DNA from: Thermotogota bacterium
GTDB lineage: Bacteria; Thermotogota; Thermotogae; Petrotogales; Petrotogaceae
DNA length: 64,000 nucleotides
Assembly (NCBI GenBank): GCA_029780115.1
Contig: JAKOZG010000004.1
Location: 498,607 to 562,606 of the forward strand
Direction of reading: 5' to 3'
The position numbers and the translations under genes are program-made. The notes beneath the pieces were generated by a model that worked only from the letters and a program-made list of their open reading frames with translations, was not told where the DNA came from and ran no database searches. The first letter of the stretch is position 1, and every line of letters starts with the position of its first letter. This document shows, piece by piece, positions 36,178 to 45,748 of this stretch.

Positions 36178-38463
36178 ATGAAGAAAACGTTAGGACTTTT
36201 GATTATGCTGCTCATTATAGGATTTGCTTTTTCTATAACTTTTCTAACCGATATTACCTATAATATAGATGTTTCTTATGCATCTAGTGAAATAGAAAGA
36301 ATATTAACAAATTACGGTATAAAAGTGGGGTCATTAACAAGTGAAGTAGATATTAAACTAGCTTTGCAAGAAATCGTTAATCTAGGGTATTTTTCAACGG
36401 TGTCATATAATCTAAATGAAGAAACTGGCACCTTGTCTCTATTTTTTACTCCTAATCCAGCTCCTGAAAAAGTAGTAATTGAGTATTTGGGAGATAAGCT
36501 GATTGATAAAAAGACAATCCAATCGGTAATCACAGTAAAAGAAAACGTTCCTATTAATTTTAATGAATTACAAAATTCAATGAAAAATATACAGAATTTG
36601 TACGTCCAAAATGGGTATCAATTCGTAGAGATCATGACTAACCTAAAAATTAATGATCAAGGTGTTAAGCTAGAACCTATTGAAGTTAACAAAAAAAAGT
36701 ATGAATCAAATACTTTAGTTTTTCTTATAAAAGAATATTGTATTTGGGATCTCGACCTCAGAGGAGAGTTAGCTCAGTTGGACAAAGAACTAATAAAAAA
36801 AAGAATAAACTTTGATTTTAAAAAGGATTGGAAAAAGAAATTCTTTTTATTTAGACCTAGCGCGAAGGAAACATATCCTAGTGTACAAAAAATACAAAAC
36901 ATATACATTTCCTTAAGTCAGATACCTCTTTTCGGTGATGATGTACAAGTGTCTTTTGAAATAGTAGAAATTGATGAAAATAAAGGAGGAGAATTAATAC
37001 TAGTTCTGGAAGGAAGCTTGAGAAAGTTAATCGAGGAAGAACCTGTTTTTGTTGAAGAAATAGAATTCATTGGAAATGAGAGTATACAAACATTTAGATT
37101 GCATGAACAAGCAACCAAATATGTAAATCCTGTATCTTATGCCTCTAACTTAGATCTTTTGTATGCGTATGATGCAGTTCAGCAATTTTACATTAAAGAA
37201 GGATATTTATATACAACTGTAATGCCAGAATACAAAAAAGAGGAACAGAAATTAATATTTGAAATAAAAGAAGCAAAAGTTGGAGATGTGGAAATTATCC
37301 AACAAGAAAATGCTAAGACCCAAAAATATATAGTCGATTCTTTGGTAAAAATTAAACCTGGGGAGCCCGTTAATCAGAAAAAACTTCAAGATACTTACAT
37401 ATCATTTGTTGGGACTGGTTTTTTTGAGAATGTAGAAATTGTTCCGTATCAGCAAGATGAAAATATAATCGGTTTTAAGATTACCCCAATCGAAAAAGAA
37501 AAATTGGGAAAGTTAATCGGAGGAATTCAATGGTCACCACCCAAGGAAAAAGGAGAAAAGTGGTATAAAGGTCTTACTGGTACTTTAGAAGTTCAGTGGG
37601 CTAATCCCTTTGGATATGGTGAGACTTTTGATATAAAGGCTGATTTTCTTCCATTTAAAAATCAGTACATGTTTGAATTTGATTTTGATATTATTAAACT
37701 TTTTGGAAGCAATTTAGATCTTGGTACTAATATTAGATATATGATTCATCCAGATGAAGTTTCTCATTTACTAAAAGGCAAAGATGTTACTAATCAATTT
37801 CAATTAGGAATAAGTCCTAGGTATCAAATATATGATTTTTCTTACTTGACAGGTTCTTTATCTTATAATCATTATAAATTTAACGATAATGGAACAAGCG
37901 AAGTAATATCTTTAAATACTATTGATACTTCGATAGGATACGTCTACAACACTGTTGATAGTCCTTATAGACCATATAATGGTTATTACTTCAAAGTGAA
38001 CGACATTATGGGTTTTGAACTAAGCGCCATAGAAAATAATTACTTAGGGGTTAATTTAGAAGGTAAATTTTTCAAAAGTTATTACAAATTCACCTTGGGT
38101 TCCAGGTTAAGATTAGCAACGGTAATTGATGAAAAAGATTTGTATCCAGACTTTGGAGTGGGGGGATTTAATTCAGTAAGAACTTATGATTTTTACGAAA
38201 TAGAAGGAGATGCTGCTCTATTACTATTTAATACAGAATTTGTGTATGAGCTTGCAAAAGGGGATGTTCCTTTGGATTTATTTGGTTTTTTTGATTGGGG
38301 AAACGCAACCGATGATGTTTCATCTATTCTTTTGCAACCTATTTGGTCTTTTGGTGGTGGCTTAAAAATAACAGTGCCAATGTTAGGTCAGTTTAGTTTT
38401 GGATATGGATGGAATAAAGATTTAAAAGGTAATTTCTGGATAGGTTTAGGTCAAGTGTTTTAA
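36178..38463 (+). CDS. bamA: BamA/Omp85 outer-membrane assembly factor
   Basis: A 761-residue Omp85 protein. An N-terminal signal peptide (about 1-20) is followed by several POTRA domains (about 22-430; FVEEIEFIGNESI, KVGDVEIIQQENA and VKIKPGEPVNQKKLQD mark them). A C-terminal 16-strand beta-barrel (about 440-761) ends in Phe as outer-membrane proteins do (GLGQVF). VGGFNSVRTYDF fits the conserved barrel-lumen loop. It inserts barrel proteins into the outer envelope, the toga of these bacteria. SD GGAGG precedes the ATG. No Skp or LPS genes follow, unlike in proteobacteria. Confidence 0.9.
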   Translation: MKKTLGLLIMLLIIGFAFSITFLTDITYNIDVSYASSEIERILTNYGIKVGSLTSEVDIKLALQEIVNLGYFSTVSYNLNEETGTLSLFFTPNPAPEKVVIEYLGDKLIDKKTIQSVITVKENVPINFNELQNSMKNIQNLYVQNGYQFVEIMTNLKINDQGVKLEPIEVNKKKYESNTLVFLIKEYCIWDLDLRGELAQLDKELIKKRINFDFKKDWKKKFFLFRPSAKETYPSVQKIQNIYISLSQIPLFGDDVQVSFEIVEIDENKGGELILVLEGSLRKLIEEEPVFVEEIEFIGNESIQTFRLHEQATKYVNPVSYASNLDLLYAYDAVQQFYIKEGYLYTTVMPEYKKEEQKLIFEIKEAKVGDVEIIQQENAKTQKYIVDSLVKIKPGEPVNQKKLQDTYISFVGTGFFENVEIVPYQQDENIIGFKITPIEKEKLGKLIGGIQWSPPKEKGEKWYKGLTGTLEVQWANPFGYGETFDIKADFLPFKNQYMFEFDFDIIKLFGSNLDLGTNIRYMIHPDEVSHLLKGKDVTNQFQLGISPRYQIYDFSYLTGSLSYNHYKFNDNGTSEVISLNTIDTSIGYVYNTVDSPYRPYNGYYFKVNDIMGFELSAIENNYLGVNLEGKFFKSYYKFTLGSRLRLATVIDEKDLYPDFGVGGFNSVRTYDFYEIEGDAALLLFNTEFVYELAKGDVPLDLFGFFDWGNATDDVSSILLQPIWSFGGGLKITVPMLGQFSFGYGWNKDLKGNFWIGLGQVF

Positions 38464-38496
38464 AAAATATTTAATTATAAAAATTTTAATATATAA

Positions 38497-38525
38497 TTGA
38501 CAACAAAATGTAATGATACACTAAT
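38497..38525 (+). promoter_or_regulatory. probable promoter of the lysine operon
   Basis: TTGACA at 38497-38502 with ACTAAT 17 bp downstream (4 of 6 matches). It starts the transcript about 45 nt before the riboswitch aptamer. The -10 assignment is tentative. Confidence 0.5.
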
Positions 38526-38572
38526 AAACTTGTCATGTGATTATGTTATTCTTAGAAAAAGTTAATTATTTA

Positions 38573-38740
38573 GAGCGGAGGCGCAACCAAGATTAGTAGC
38601 TTCTCTTATTGATGAGGCGGAAAAGAAGTGAAAGGCAAGGTTGCCGAAGGAGTATAAAAAGTAGCCTCAACTTTTATAACTCCTGGGTATGTAGGGAACA
38701 CCTACATAACTGTCACGTTTTTTACAACGTGGAGAGCCGC
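38573..38740 (+). ncRNA. lysine riboswitch (L-box) aptamer
   Basis: All the conserved L-box parts are readable in order: GCGGAGGCGC at the 5' side, GAGGCGG, AAGTGAAAGGCAAGGTTGCCG, GAAGGAGTATAAAAAGTAGCC, the CCTGGG and GGGAACACCTACATAACTGTC segments, and the closing GGAGAGCCGC. P1 is GCGG (from 38575) with CCGC (to 38740). It precedes asd and the lysine operon, as in Thermotoga. Bound lysine should stop transcription through the hairpin that follows. Confidence 0.95.
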
Positions 38741-38765
38741 AAAAATATAAATAATATCTTTATAT

Positions 38766-38791
38766 AAAACCTCTCCATGTTGAGAGGTTTT
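38766..38791 (+). terminator. riboswitch-controlled terminator of the lysine operon
   Basis: A 10-bp stem AAAACCTCTC/GAGAGGTTTT with a 6-nt loop and a T-rich tail. CTCTCC (38771-38776) in its 5' side can pair instead with GGAGAG (38731-38736) at the 3' end of the aptamer. Aptamer folding and terminator formation therefore go together, and the free form gives an antiterminator. Confidence 0.85.
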
Positions 38792-38827
38792 ATGTTTTAT
38801 GATTTATTGGGATGGGAGGTGAATGTT

Positions 38828-39799
38828 TTGAAAATAGCAGTGGTAGGAGCAACTGGAGAAGTAGGACGAATGTTTTTGAAACTTTTTGAAGAGTATAAAC
38901 TGATAGATGAAATTCGGGAATTGAGGTTATTTGCTTCTGAGAGATCAGAAGGACAGAAAATAAAAGTTGGATCTCAATATTATACTGTTGAAAAGTTAGA
39001 AGAAGAAAAAATGAAAGAAAGATATGACTACATATTTTTTTCTGCCGGCGGTAGTGTATCTGAAAAATACGCTCCTATTGCAGAAAAAGCAGGCAATGTC
39101 GTAATAGATAATTCCTCATTTTTTAGAATGAAAGAAAATATACCACTTGTAGTTCCAGAGATAAATGGAGAGATCTTAAAAGGATATAGAGGGATAATAG
39201 CTAATCCTAATTGCTCTACAATACAAATGGTTCTTGCCTTAAATAATGTATACAAATCGTTAAAAATAAAAGAAATTGTTGTCTCTACATATCAGGCGGT
39301 ATCGGGCGCTGGCAACAAAGGTTTGAAAGAGTTGTTAAGTCAACAACAGGGAAGTAAAGAGGTTAAACATTTTCCAAAAATGATATATAACAACGTTATA
39401 CCTCTTATTGGTGACAAGCTAGAAAACGGATTTACCAAAGAAGAGGAAAAAATGATTGAAGAGACAAAGAAAATCTTTGTTGATAAGAATATGAAGATTT
39501 TTCCAACAACGGTTAGAGTTCCCGTGTTATATGGACATTCAGAATCGATATTCGTTAGTACAGAAAAAGACGCTTCGATTAACGAACTAATAGACTTGAT
39601 AGAAGCGACTCCCAACGTTATATATTCTGAAGAATATATAACGCCTATCGAAGTAGCTGGTACAGATAACACTTATGTATCAAGGCTTAGAAAACCTGAA
39701 GAAAAAGCGTTTTTAATGTGGGTAATTGCTGACAATATAAGAGTTGGAGCAGCAACAAATGCTATTAGAATTCTACTAAAACATAGGGAATTAAATTGA
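38828..39799 (+). CDS. asd: aspartate-semialdehyde dehydrogenase
   Basis: A 323-residue NADP-dependent enzyme reducing aspartyl phosphate to aspartate semialdehyde. The N-terminal GATGEVGRMFL nucleotide-binding loop, the catalytic-Cys segment IIANPNCSTIQMV and the VSTYQAVSGAG block are all present, with TVRVPVLYGHSE later. TTG 38828 was chosen because GGGAGG is eight bases upstream. The longer frame from 38777 begins inside the terminator hairpin and is not credible. It is the first gene behind the lysine riboswitch. Confidence 0.95.
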   Translation: MKIAVVGATGEVGRMFLKLFEEYKLIDEIRELRLFASERSEGQKIKVGSQYYTVEKLEEEKMKERYDYIFFSAGGSVSEKYAPIAEKAGNVVIDNSSFFRMKENIPLVVPEINGEILKGYRGIIANPNCSTIQMVLALNNVYKSLKIKEIVVSTYQAVSGAGNKGLKELLSQQQGSKEVKHFPKMIYNNVIPLIGDKLENGFTKEEEKMIEETKKIFVDKNMKIFPTTVRVPVLYGHSESIFVSTEKDASINELIDLIEATPNVIYSEEYITPIEVAGTDNTYVSRLRKPEEKAFLMWVIADNIRVGAATNAIRILLKHRELN

Positions 39800-39832
39800 C
39801 TATGAAAGTAAAAAATATAGGTGGTGTTCTCG

Positions 39833-41080
39833 TTGAAAAAGACGCTTCCTTTTAATGAACAAAAAATTTCAGAATTTGTAGATAAAACAAAAACACCGTT
39901 TTATCTATATTATGAAGAAGGAATAAAAGATAGGATTAGAACGTTACAAGATGCCTTTTCGTGGGCGGATTTTAAAGAATTTTTTGCCGTAAAAGCTACT
40001 CCAAATCCTCATATTTTGAGTATAGTTAAAGAAGAAGGATGTGGAGTAGATTGTAGTTCGATGGCTGAATTATGCCTGGCTGAAAGAACAGGATTTAAGC
40101 AAGAAGATATATTGTTCACATCAAACGATACCCCTTTAGAAGAATATGAAAAAGCTTTGTCTTTAGGAGCAATATTAAATCTTGATGATGTTGGACATAT
40201 CGAAATTTTGAAAGACCGTTTATATATACCTGAATTAGTTTCAATTAGATACAATCCGGGTGGAGATTTTGGAAATTATATTATTGGTAATTTAAAAGAA
40301 TCTAAATTTGGAGTTTCAAAAAAAGATTTGTACAAAGGCTTTGAGACACTTCAAAAATATGGTGCTAAAAAATTTGGTATTCACATTATGGCTGTTTCAA
40401 ATGAACTAAATCCTCAAAACCATATCAAGGTTGCTGAAATGATGTTTAATTTGATGTTAGAAATCAATAAAACTCTAGGTATAGATTTTGATTTTGTGGA
40501 TTTAGGTGGTGGTTATGGAATACCATATAAGCCAGATGAAAACGAACTAGACATCTTCTATATTTCTAATGAAATAAAAAAATTATATGAACAAATTATT
40601 TTAAAAAATGGATTAAAACCTCCAAAAATTTATATGGAACATGGAAGGTATATAACAGGGCCGAATGGTTACTTAATTACCCGTGTGTTACATATAAAGA
40701 ATTCATACAAAAAATATGCTGGCATTGATGCAAACTCGGCAAACTTATTAAGACCAGCAATGTATAAGGCATATCATCATATAACTGTCTTGAATAAAAG
40801 TATAGAGAATAAAGAAGCCGAAATTTATGATGTAGTAGGTTCATTGTGCGAAAATAACGATAAACTGGCGGAAGATCGACTTTTACCAAAATTAGAAGTA
40901 GGAGATATATTGATCTTTCATGATGTAGGAGCCCACGGGCATGCGATGGGATTTAATTACAACGGAAAATTAAGATCTGCTGAGTATTTGTTGACAACTG
41001 AACAATCATTTAAATTAATTAGACGAGCAGAAACGTTAAAGGATTATTTTGCCACATTATCTTTTGAAAGTAAAGATTAA
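39833..41080 (+). CDS. lysA: diaminopimelate decarboxylase (LysA family)
   Basis: A 415-residue fold-type III PLP enzyme. The PLP lysine is in FFAVKATPNPHIL (about 45), the phosphate-binding glycines are in DLGGGYGIP, and the second active-site face is EHGRYITGPNG. The expected substrate-binding Cys-Glu is VGSLCENNDK. Family members decarboxylate meso-DAP to lysine, but this variant differs from the common E(P/S)GR and CES.D forms, so a related amino acid is possible. Its place in a lysine-riboswitch operon supports LysA. TTG 39833 follows GGTGGTG; a GTG pair at 39821/39824 is the alternative. Confidence 0.82.
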   Translation: MKKTLPFNEQKISEFVDKTKTPFYLYYEEGIKDRIRTLQDAFSWADFKEFFAVKATPNPHILSIVKEEGCGVDCSSMAELCLAERTGFKQEDILFTSNDTPLEEYEKALSLGAILNLDDVGHIEILKDRLYIPELVSIRYNPGGDFGNYIIGNLKESKFGVSKKDLYKGFETLQKYGAKKFGIHIMAVSNELNPQNHIKVAEMMFNLMLEINKTLGIDFDFVDLGGGYGIPYKPDENELDIFYISNEIKKLYEQIILKNGLKPPKIYMEHGRYITGPNGYLITRVLHIKNSYKKYAGIDANSANLLRPAMYKAYHHITVLNKSIENKEAEIYDVVGSLCENNDKLAEDRLLPKLEVGDILIFHDVGAHGHAMGFNYNGKLRSAEYLLTTEQSFKLIRRAETLKDYFATLSFESKD

Positions 41081-41107
41081 AAAATTATAGAAAGGGAGTG
41101 GTTTTTA

Positions 41108-41986
41108 ATGTTTGAAGGTGTTGGAACAGCTATGATAACTCCTTTCAATGAAAATGAAGAAGTTGATTACAAGTCGTTGAGAAATTTTGTTAAATTTCAA
41201 TTAACAAACAAAGTTGATAGTTTAATCGTTTTAGGAACAACAGGGGAAGCCCCAGCTGTTGAAGATGACGAAAGAGAGAGAATAGTCAATTTGGTTTTAG
41301 AGATTGTGGATGGCAAGATTCCTGTAATAGTTGGAACAGGAACTAACAATGTAAAGCATGTTTTAAAATACAATAAGATGGCTGAAAGAGCAGGTGCCGA
41401 TGGTTTACTAATAGTAACTCCTTATTACAATAAAAGTACTCAAAAAGGACTTGTGGAATACTACAAGTACGTTGCAGAAAGAACTTCTTTACCTATTATA
41501 ATTTATAATGTTCCATCGAGAACTGGGATAAATGTAAATCCTGAAACTGCAATAGAAATTCATAATGTTGCCAATAACGTAATTGGAATAAAGGAAGCTA
41601 GTAGTAATATTTCTCAAATTGTTGAATTGTTTTCAATGAAGCCGGATTCTTTTAAGGTATTTTCAGGAAATGATGATCAAGTGTTGCCTATCATGGCTTT
41701 GGGAGGAGATGGGGTTATTTCTGTCACTTCAAATATTGCTCCAAAGGCATTGGTAGAATTAACACATTCGCTTTTGGCAAATGATTTGCAAAATGCCAGG
41801 AAAATTAATAACAATTATGTTGCATTGAATAAACTTTTATTTAGAGAGGTCAATCCTATTCCGGTTAAATATGCCACTTCTCTTTTAGGATTATGTAAAA
41901 ATGTTGTAAGACTACCTCTTGTACCTGCTACTCTTGAAACTCAAGCTCTTGTTAAAAGAGAAATGGAGAGGCTGGGAATGCTATGA
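41108..41986 (+). CDS. dapA: 4-hydroxy-tetrahydrodipicolinate synthase
   Basis: A 292-residue class I aldolase-fold enzyme condensing pyruvate with aspartate semialdehyde. The GTTGEAPAV segment binds pyruvate carboxylate, the catalytic Tyr is in IIYNVPSRTG, and the Schiff-base Lys is in VIGIKEASSNI. AGGGAGTGG precedes the ATG. The stop overlaps dapB by four bases (ATGA), so translation is coupled. Confidence 0.96.
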   Translation: MFEGVGTAMITPFNENEEVDYKSLRNFVKFQLTNKVDSLIVLGTTGEAPAVEDDERERIVNLVLEIVDGKIPVIVGTGTNNVKHVLKYNKMAERAGADGLLIVTPYYNKSTQKGLVEYYKYVAERTSLPIIIYNVPSRTGINVNPETAIEIHNVANNVIGIKEASSNISQIVELFSMKPDSFKVFSGNDDQVLPIMALGGDGVISVTSNIAPKALVELTHSLLANDLQNARKINNNYVALNKLLFREVNPIPVKYATSLLGLCKNVVRLPLVPATLETQALVKREMERLGML

Positions 41987-42630
41987 AGGTAGGAATAGTA
42001 GGATACAAAGGTAGAATGGGAAAAGAAATAAAGGCCTTGTTTGAAGAGAAAGGGCATGAATTTGTTTGGGGTTATGATAAAGAAGGAGAGTTTTTTACTC
42101 AAGCGCCTGAGCTAATTATTGATTTTTCACTTCCTGATGCACTAGAAAAAACTATAGAGTTTGTGAAAAAATTTAAAGTTCCTTTGATTATAGGAACAAC
42201 AGGATTAAGTGATGAACAGTTACAAAAGCTTAAACTTTTAGCTCAAGAGGTTCCCGTAGTTCAAAGCTATAACTTTTCGATGGGTATACAATTATTTTTA
42301 AAAACAGTGGATCTTTTAAAAGATTATCTTGAGGGATGGGACATGGAGATAGTAGAGGTTCATCATCGGTTCAAAAAAGACAAACCCTCTGGAACTGCAA
42401 AAATGTTAAAAGAGCACCTCAATAAAGATGTTCCAATAAGTTCTTTAAGATTAGGCAATATATTTGGTGATCATACTCTCTATTTAGCAAATTTGGGTGA
42501 AGTTATAACCATTTCTCATAGGGCACTATCTAGGAGGGCGTTTGCTGAGGGTGTTTATAAATCTGCAGAATTTGTTTTAGGTAAAGATGGTGGATTTTAC
42601 ACTTTTACAAATGTGATGTTTGATGAATAA
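41983..42630 (+). CDS. dapB: 4-hydroxy-tetrahydrodipicolinate reductase
   Basis: A 215-residue NAD(P)H-dependent reductase, on the short side for DapB as in Thermotoga. KVGIVGYKGRMGKEI is the dinucleotide loop. IIGTTGLSDEQ and the signature EVHHRFKKDKPSGTAKML follow, with the two catalytic His-containing residues and Lys-Pro-Ser-Gly-Thr. The C-terminal FTNVMFDE is typical. Translation is coupled to dapA. Confidence 0.96.
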   Translation: MKVGIVGYKGRMGKEIKALFEEKGHEFVWGYDKEGEFFTQAPELIIDFSLPDALEKTIEFVKKFKVPLIIGTTGLSDEQLQKLKLLAQEVPVVQSYNFSMGIQLFLKTVDLLKDYLEGWDMEIVEVHHRFKKDKPSGTAKMLKEHLNKDVPISSLRLGNIFGDHTLYLANLGEVITISHRALSRRAFAEGVYKSAEFVLGKDGGFYTFTNVMFDE

Positions 42631-42646
42631 GAAAGGAGAAATGTAA

Positions 42647-43351
42647 ATGAACACGCAAGAAATTATTAATTTTATAGCTAACTCAAAAAAGAAGACACCT
42701 ATAAAGGTATATCTTAGTGGAAGATTAGACTTAATAGACTTTTTAAACTTAGAATTTTATGGAGATGACAAATTTGGAATTTTATTTTGTGATGAGAAAG
42801 ATTTCAAAAGCTTATATCAAAATAACAAAGATTATATTAACAAGTATAAAATAGAAATGGATAGAAAAAATTCTGCAATTCCATTAGCAGATCTTTCAAA
42901 ATATAACGCTAGAATAGAACCCGGGGCAATTATTAGAGATATGGTTGAAATTGGTGCAGGATGTGTTATCATGATGGGAGCAATAATAAACATAGGAGCT
43001 AGTATAGGTGAAAATACTATGATAGACATGAATGCAGTGATTGGTGGAAGAGCACAAGTGGGTAAAAATTGTCATATAGGAGCTGGAGCTATAGTGGCAG
43101 GTGTGATTGAACCCCCCAGTGCTCAACCTGTTGTTATTGAAGATGATGTAATGATAGGCGCCAATGCCGTTATCCTTGAAGGAATAAGGATTGGAAAAGG
43201 TTCAATTGTGGCGGCTGGTTCTGTAGTATTATCTGATGTGGAGCCTTTTTCAGTGGTCGCAGGTGTACCGGCAAAATTTATTAAAAAAGTTGACGAACGA
43301 ACAAGATCAAAGACTCAATTAATAGAAGAATTGAGAAAATTAGAAAATTAA
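42647..43351 (+). CDS. dapH: tetrahydrodipicolinate N-acetyltransferase
   Basis: A 234-residue acyltransferase with an N-terminal alpha/beta domain (about 1-75) and a long left-handed beta-helix of hexapeptide repeats ([46 protein letters not shown]). It ends [17 protein letters not shown], as in DapH of Bacillus. It acetylates tetrahydrodipicolinate, which assigns the operon to the N-acetyl branch rather than the succinyl branch. GAAAGGAG precedes the ATG. Confidence 0.94.
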   Translation: MNTQEIINFIANSKKKTPIKVYLSGRLDLIDFLNLEFYGDDKFGILFCDEKDFKSLYQNNKDYINKYKIEMDRKNSAIPLADLSKYNARIEPGAIIRDMVEIGAGCVIMMGAIINIGASIGENTMIDMNAVIGGRAQVGKNCHIGAGAIVAGVIEPPSAQPVVIEDDVMIGANAVILEGIRIGKGSIVAAGSVVLSDVEPFSVVAGVPAKFIKKVDERTRSKTQLIEELRKLEN

Positions 43352-43412
43352 GGTTTAAAAGATCGAGCTTTTCAAGTTATATTTAATTAAATTAACCGGG
43401 GTGAAATTAAAA

Positions 43413-44612
43413 ATGAATATAGTTGTTCAAAAGTATGGAGGAAGTTCTGTTTCAGATGCAGAACGGATGAGAAATGTTGCAAAAAAAATTAAAGCAAAAG
43501 TTTCTAACGGTTTCAAAGTTCTAGCTGTAGTTTCGGCAATGGGCGATACAACTAATCGTTTAATTAAATTAGCTAATGAAGTAGTACAAAAGCCAGAACC
43601 GCGTGAACTAGACATGCTGTTAACAACTGGTGAACAGATAAGTGCTTCTTTATTGTCTATGGTTTTAAATGAGATGGGGATAAGAGCTAAATCAGTAAAC
43701 GCTTTTCAGTTGAAATTAATAACAACATCTGATTTTACTGAAGCTCAGATAAAAAAAATAAATAAAGACTATATTTATCAGAGCCTAGAAAAATACGATG
43801 TGCTTGTGGTAACAGGTTTTCAGGGTATCACTGAAGAAGGTGATTTAACAACTTTAGGAAGAGGTGGTTCAGATACATCTGCTGTTGCTTTAGCGGCTTA
43901 TTTAAACGCTCCTTGCGAAATTTATAGTAATTATCCGGGGATTTATACCGTTGACCCAAAACTTTATCCTCAAGCAAAAAAGTTAAAATATGTTACCCAT
44001 GATGAAATGCTAGAAATGGCGGCATTGGGGGCAAAAGTTTTGCATCCTAGATCGGTCGAGATAGCGAAAAAATACAACGTTACAATTTATTGTGCGTCAT
44101 CTTTTAGTGATGAGGAGGGAAGTTACGTCGTGAGCAGTTATGAAAATTATTTAGAAGAACCTGTTGTTACAGGATTAAGTGCAGATGACAACCAAATTCA
44201 AGTTACTATAGTAAACTTACCTACGGATTTTTTATTAATTAATAAAGTTTTCGAAGTCGCTGCTGTAAATAACTTAAATATTGATATGATTTCTATGATA
44301 AACGATCAAGATAAGGTTAATGTTTCTTTTAGCATTGTTGAAAGTGGCTTGGAAAATGTAGACAAAGTATTTAATGGATTCTTAAAAAATGTTGTGGGAA
44401 CAAAAATCAATTACAAAAACGGATTGGTTAAAATATCAATTGTGGGAGTCGGAATGAGAAAAGCTAGAGGTGTCGCTTCTAGATTTTTTAAAGCGATGGA
44501 GAGCATCCCAATAACCTTAGTAACAACGTCTGAAATTAAAATTTCTTGCTTAATTCCTTCGGAATACAAAAATAAAGCAGTCGAAATTTTGTCAAAGGAG
44601 TTTAATTTATGA
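43413..44612 (+). CDS. lysC: aspartate kinase
   Basis: A 399-residue kinase that phosphorylates aspartate, the entry step of the operon. The amino-acid kinase domain starts VQKYGGSSVSDAERM and includes GRGGSDTSAVALAAYLNA and the YTVDPKLYPQAKKL block. Two C-terminal ACT domains (about 265-399) are the usual site of feedback inhibition by lysine or threonine. ATG 43413 was chosen over GTG 43401, which overlaps the GGGGTG ribosome site. Its stop overlaps the aminotransferase start (ATGA). Confidence 0.95.
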   Translation: MNIVVQKYGGSSVSDAERMRNVAKKIKAKVSNGFKVLAVVSAMGDTTNRLIKLANEVVQKPEPRELDMLLTTGEQISASLLSMVLNEMGIRAKSVNAFQLKLITTSDFTEAQIKKINKDYIYQSLEKYDVLVVTGFQGITEEGDLTTLGRGGSDTSAVALAAYLNAPCEIYSNYPGIYTVDPKLYPQAKKLKYVTHDEMLEMAALGAKVLHPRSVEIAKKYNVTIYCASSFSDEEGSYVVSSYENYLEEPVVTGLSADDNQIQVTIVNLPTDFLLINKVFEVAAVNNLNIDMISMINDQDKVNVSFSIVESGLENVDKVFNGFLKNVVGTKINYKNGLVKISIVGVGMRKARGVASRFFKAMESIPITLVTTSEIKISCLIPSEYKNKAVEILSKEFNL

Positions 44613-45748
44613 CTTTTTTAAGAATGTATGATACATTTCCTGTTGAAATAGAAAGAGCAAGGGGAGTTTACGTTTTTGATAAGGAAGGTCAGAAATATCT
44701 AGATACATTTGCTGGAATTGGCGTCATGAGTCTAGGGCATTCTGATCCAGGTTTGTTAGAAACTCTTAAGGCAAAAATGGATAGATATATGCATGTTTCT
44801 AACTTCTTTTTGGATGAAGACACTTTAGTTGTTTCGCAAAAGTTAGTAAATTTTACGGGAAAAAATGGAACAGTATATTTTACAAATTCCGGTACTGAGG
44901 CTACAGAAGCCGCATTAAAGGCGGTCAAAAAGAGAGCAACTGCTAAAAGAACTAAAATAGTTTATTTTGAGAATTCATTTCACGGGAGAACATTAGGATC
45001 TTTATCTATAAACGGCTTTAAAAATTTAAGAGAGCCTTTTGAACCGCTGATACCAAATACTGTTGAATTAAAATTCAATGATTTAAGCGAGTTAGACAAT
45101 TTTTTTGAATCTTTTGGGGAAGAAACTTTAGCCGTTTTTGTTGAACCTATACTTGGTTCTGGAGGAGTTGTTCCAATTACTCCTGAATTTGCAAAAGCGA
45201 TTGAAAAGTATAAAAAACAGTATAATTTCATCTTAGTTTGTGACGAAATACAAGCAGGTTTAGGAAGAACGGGAAAGATATTTGCCTACCAACATTATGG
45301 TTTATCTCCTGATATAATAACAGTGGCTAAATCTTTAGGAGGAGGGTTACCTTTAGGAGCAACTATATTTTTAGAAAATATATCTCAAGCTTTTGAAAAA
45401 GGAGAACATGGTTCAACGTTTGCCCCTAACCCTGTTGCATTAGCTGGGGCTAGATATGTATTAGAAAAGGTTCCAGCTCTTGTTGAAGATGTAACAAAAA
45501 AAGGAGAATACATCATTCAGAGCTTGAGCTGTAAAAGTTTGTCAAAGATAAAAGAAATAAGAGGTAAGGGTTTGATGATAGGTATCGAGTTAAAAGAATC
45601 AGAACCTCATTTAATTAGTAATGCGTTGGATATTGGTTTACTACTTAATATTGTCAAAGGAAAAGTTGTTCGTCTTTTACCAGCTTTGAACATTAGTTAT
45701 ACTGAAATTGAAGAGATGATAAATAAATTGGAGGTTATCTTAGATTGA
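44609..45748 (+). CDS. class III aminotransferase, probably N-acetyl-LL-diaminopimelate aminotransferase
   Basis: A 379-residue PLP enzyme of the acetylornithine aminotransferase family. VTNSGTEATEAALK-like NSGTEATEAA, SFHGRTLGS, CDEIQAGLGRTG and the PLP-lysine segment ITVAKSLGGGLPLG are present. Sequence alone would suggest ArgD. Placement between lysC and an acetyl-DAP deacetylase, all coupled, points to the transamination of N-acetyl-2-amino-6-oxopimelate; it may do both jobs. Translation is coupled on both sides. Confidence 0.85.
   Translation: MTFLRMYDTFPVEIERARGVYVFDKEGQKYLDTFAGIGVMSLGHSDPGLLETLKAKMDRYMHVSNFFLDEDTLVVSQKLVNFTGKNGTVYFTNSGTEATEAALKAVKKRATAKRTKIVYFENSFHGRTLGSLSINGFKNLREPFEPLIPNTVELKFNDLSELDNFFESFGEETLAVFVEPILGSGGVVPITPEFAKAIEKYKKQYNFILVCDEIQAGLGRTGKIFAYQHYGLSPDIITVAKSLGGGLPLGATIFLENISQAFEKGEHGSTFAPNPVALAGARYVLEKVPALVEDVTKKGEYIIQSLSCKSLSKIKEIRGKGLMIGIELKESEPHLISNALDIGLLLNIVKGKVVRLLPALNISYTEIEEMINKLEVILD

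Noticed and set aside
38777-38827. asd start at the ATG in the terminator hairpin
   Set aside because: It would place the riboswitch terminator within the coding sequence; the TTG at 38828 has a well-spaced GGGAGG.
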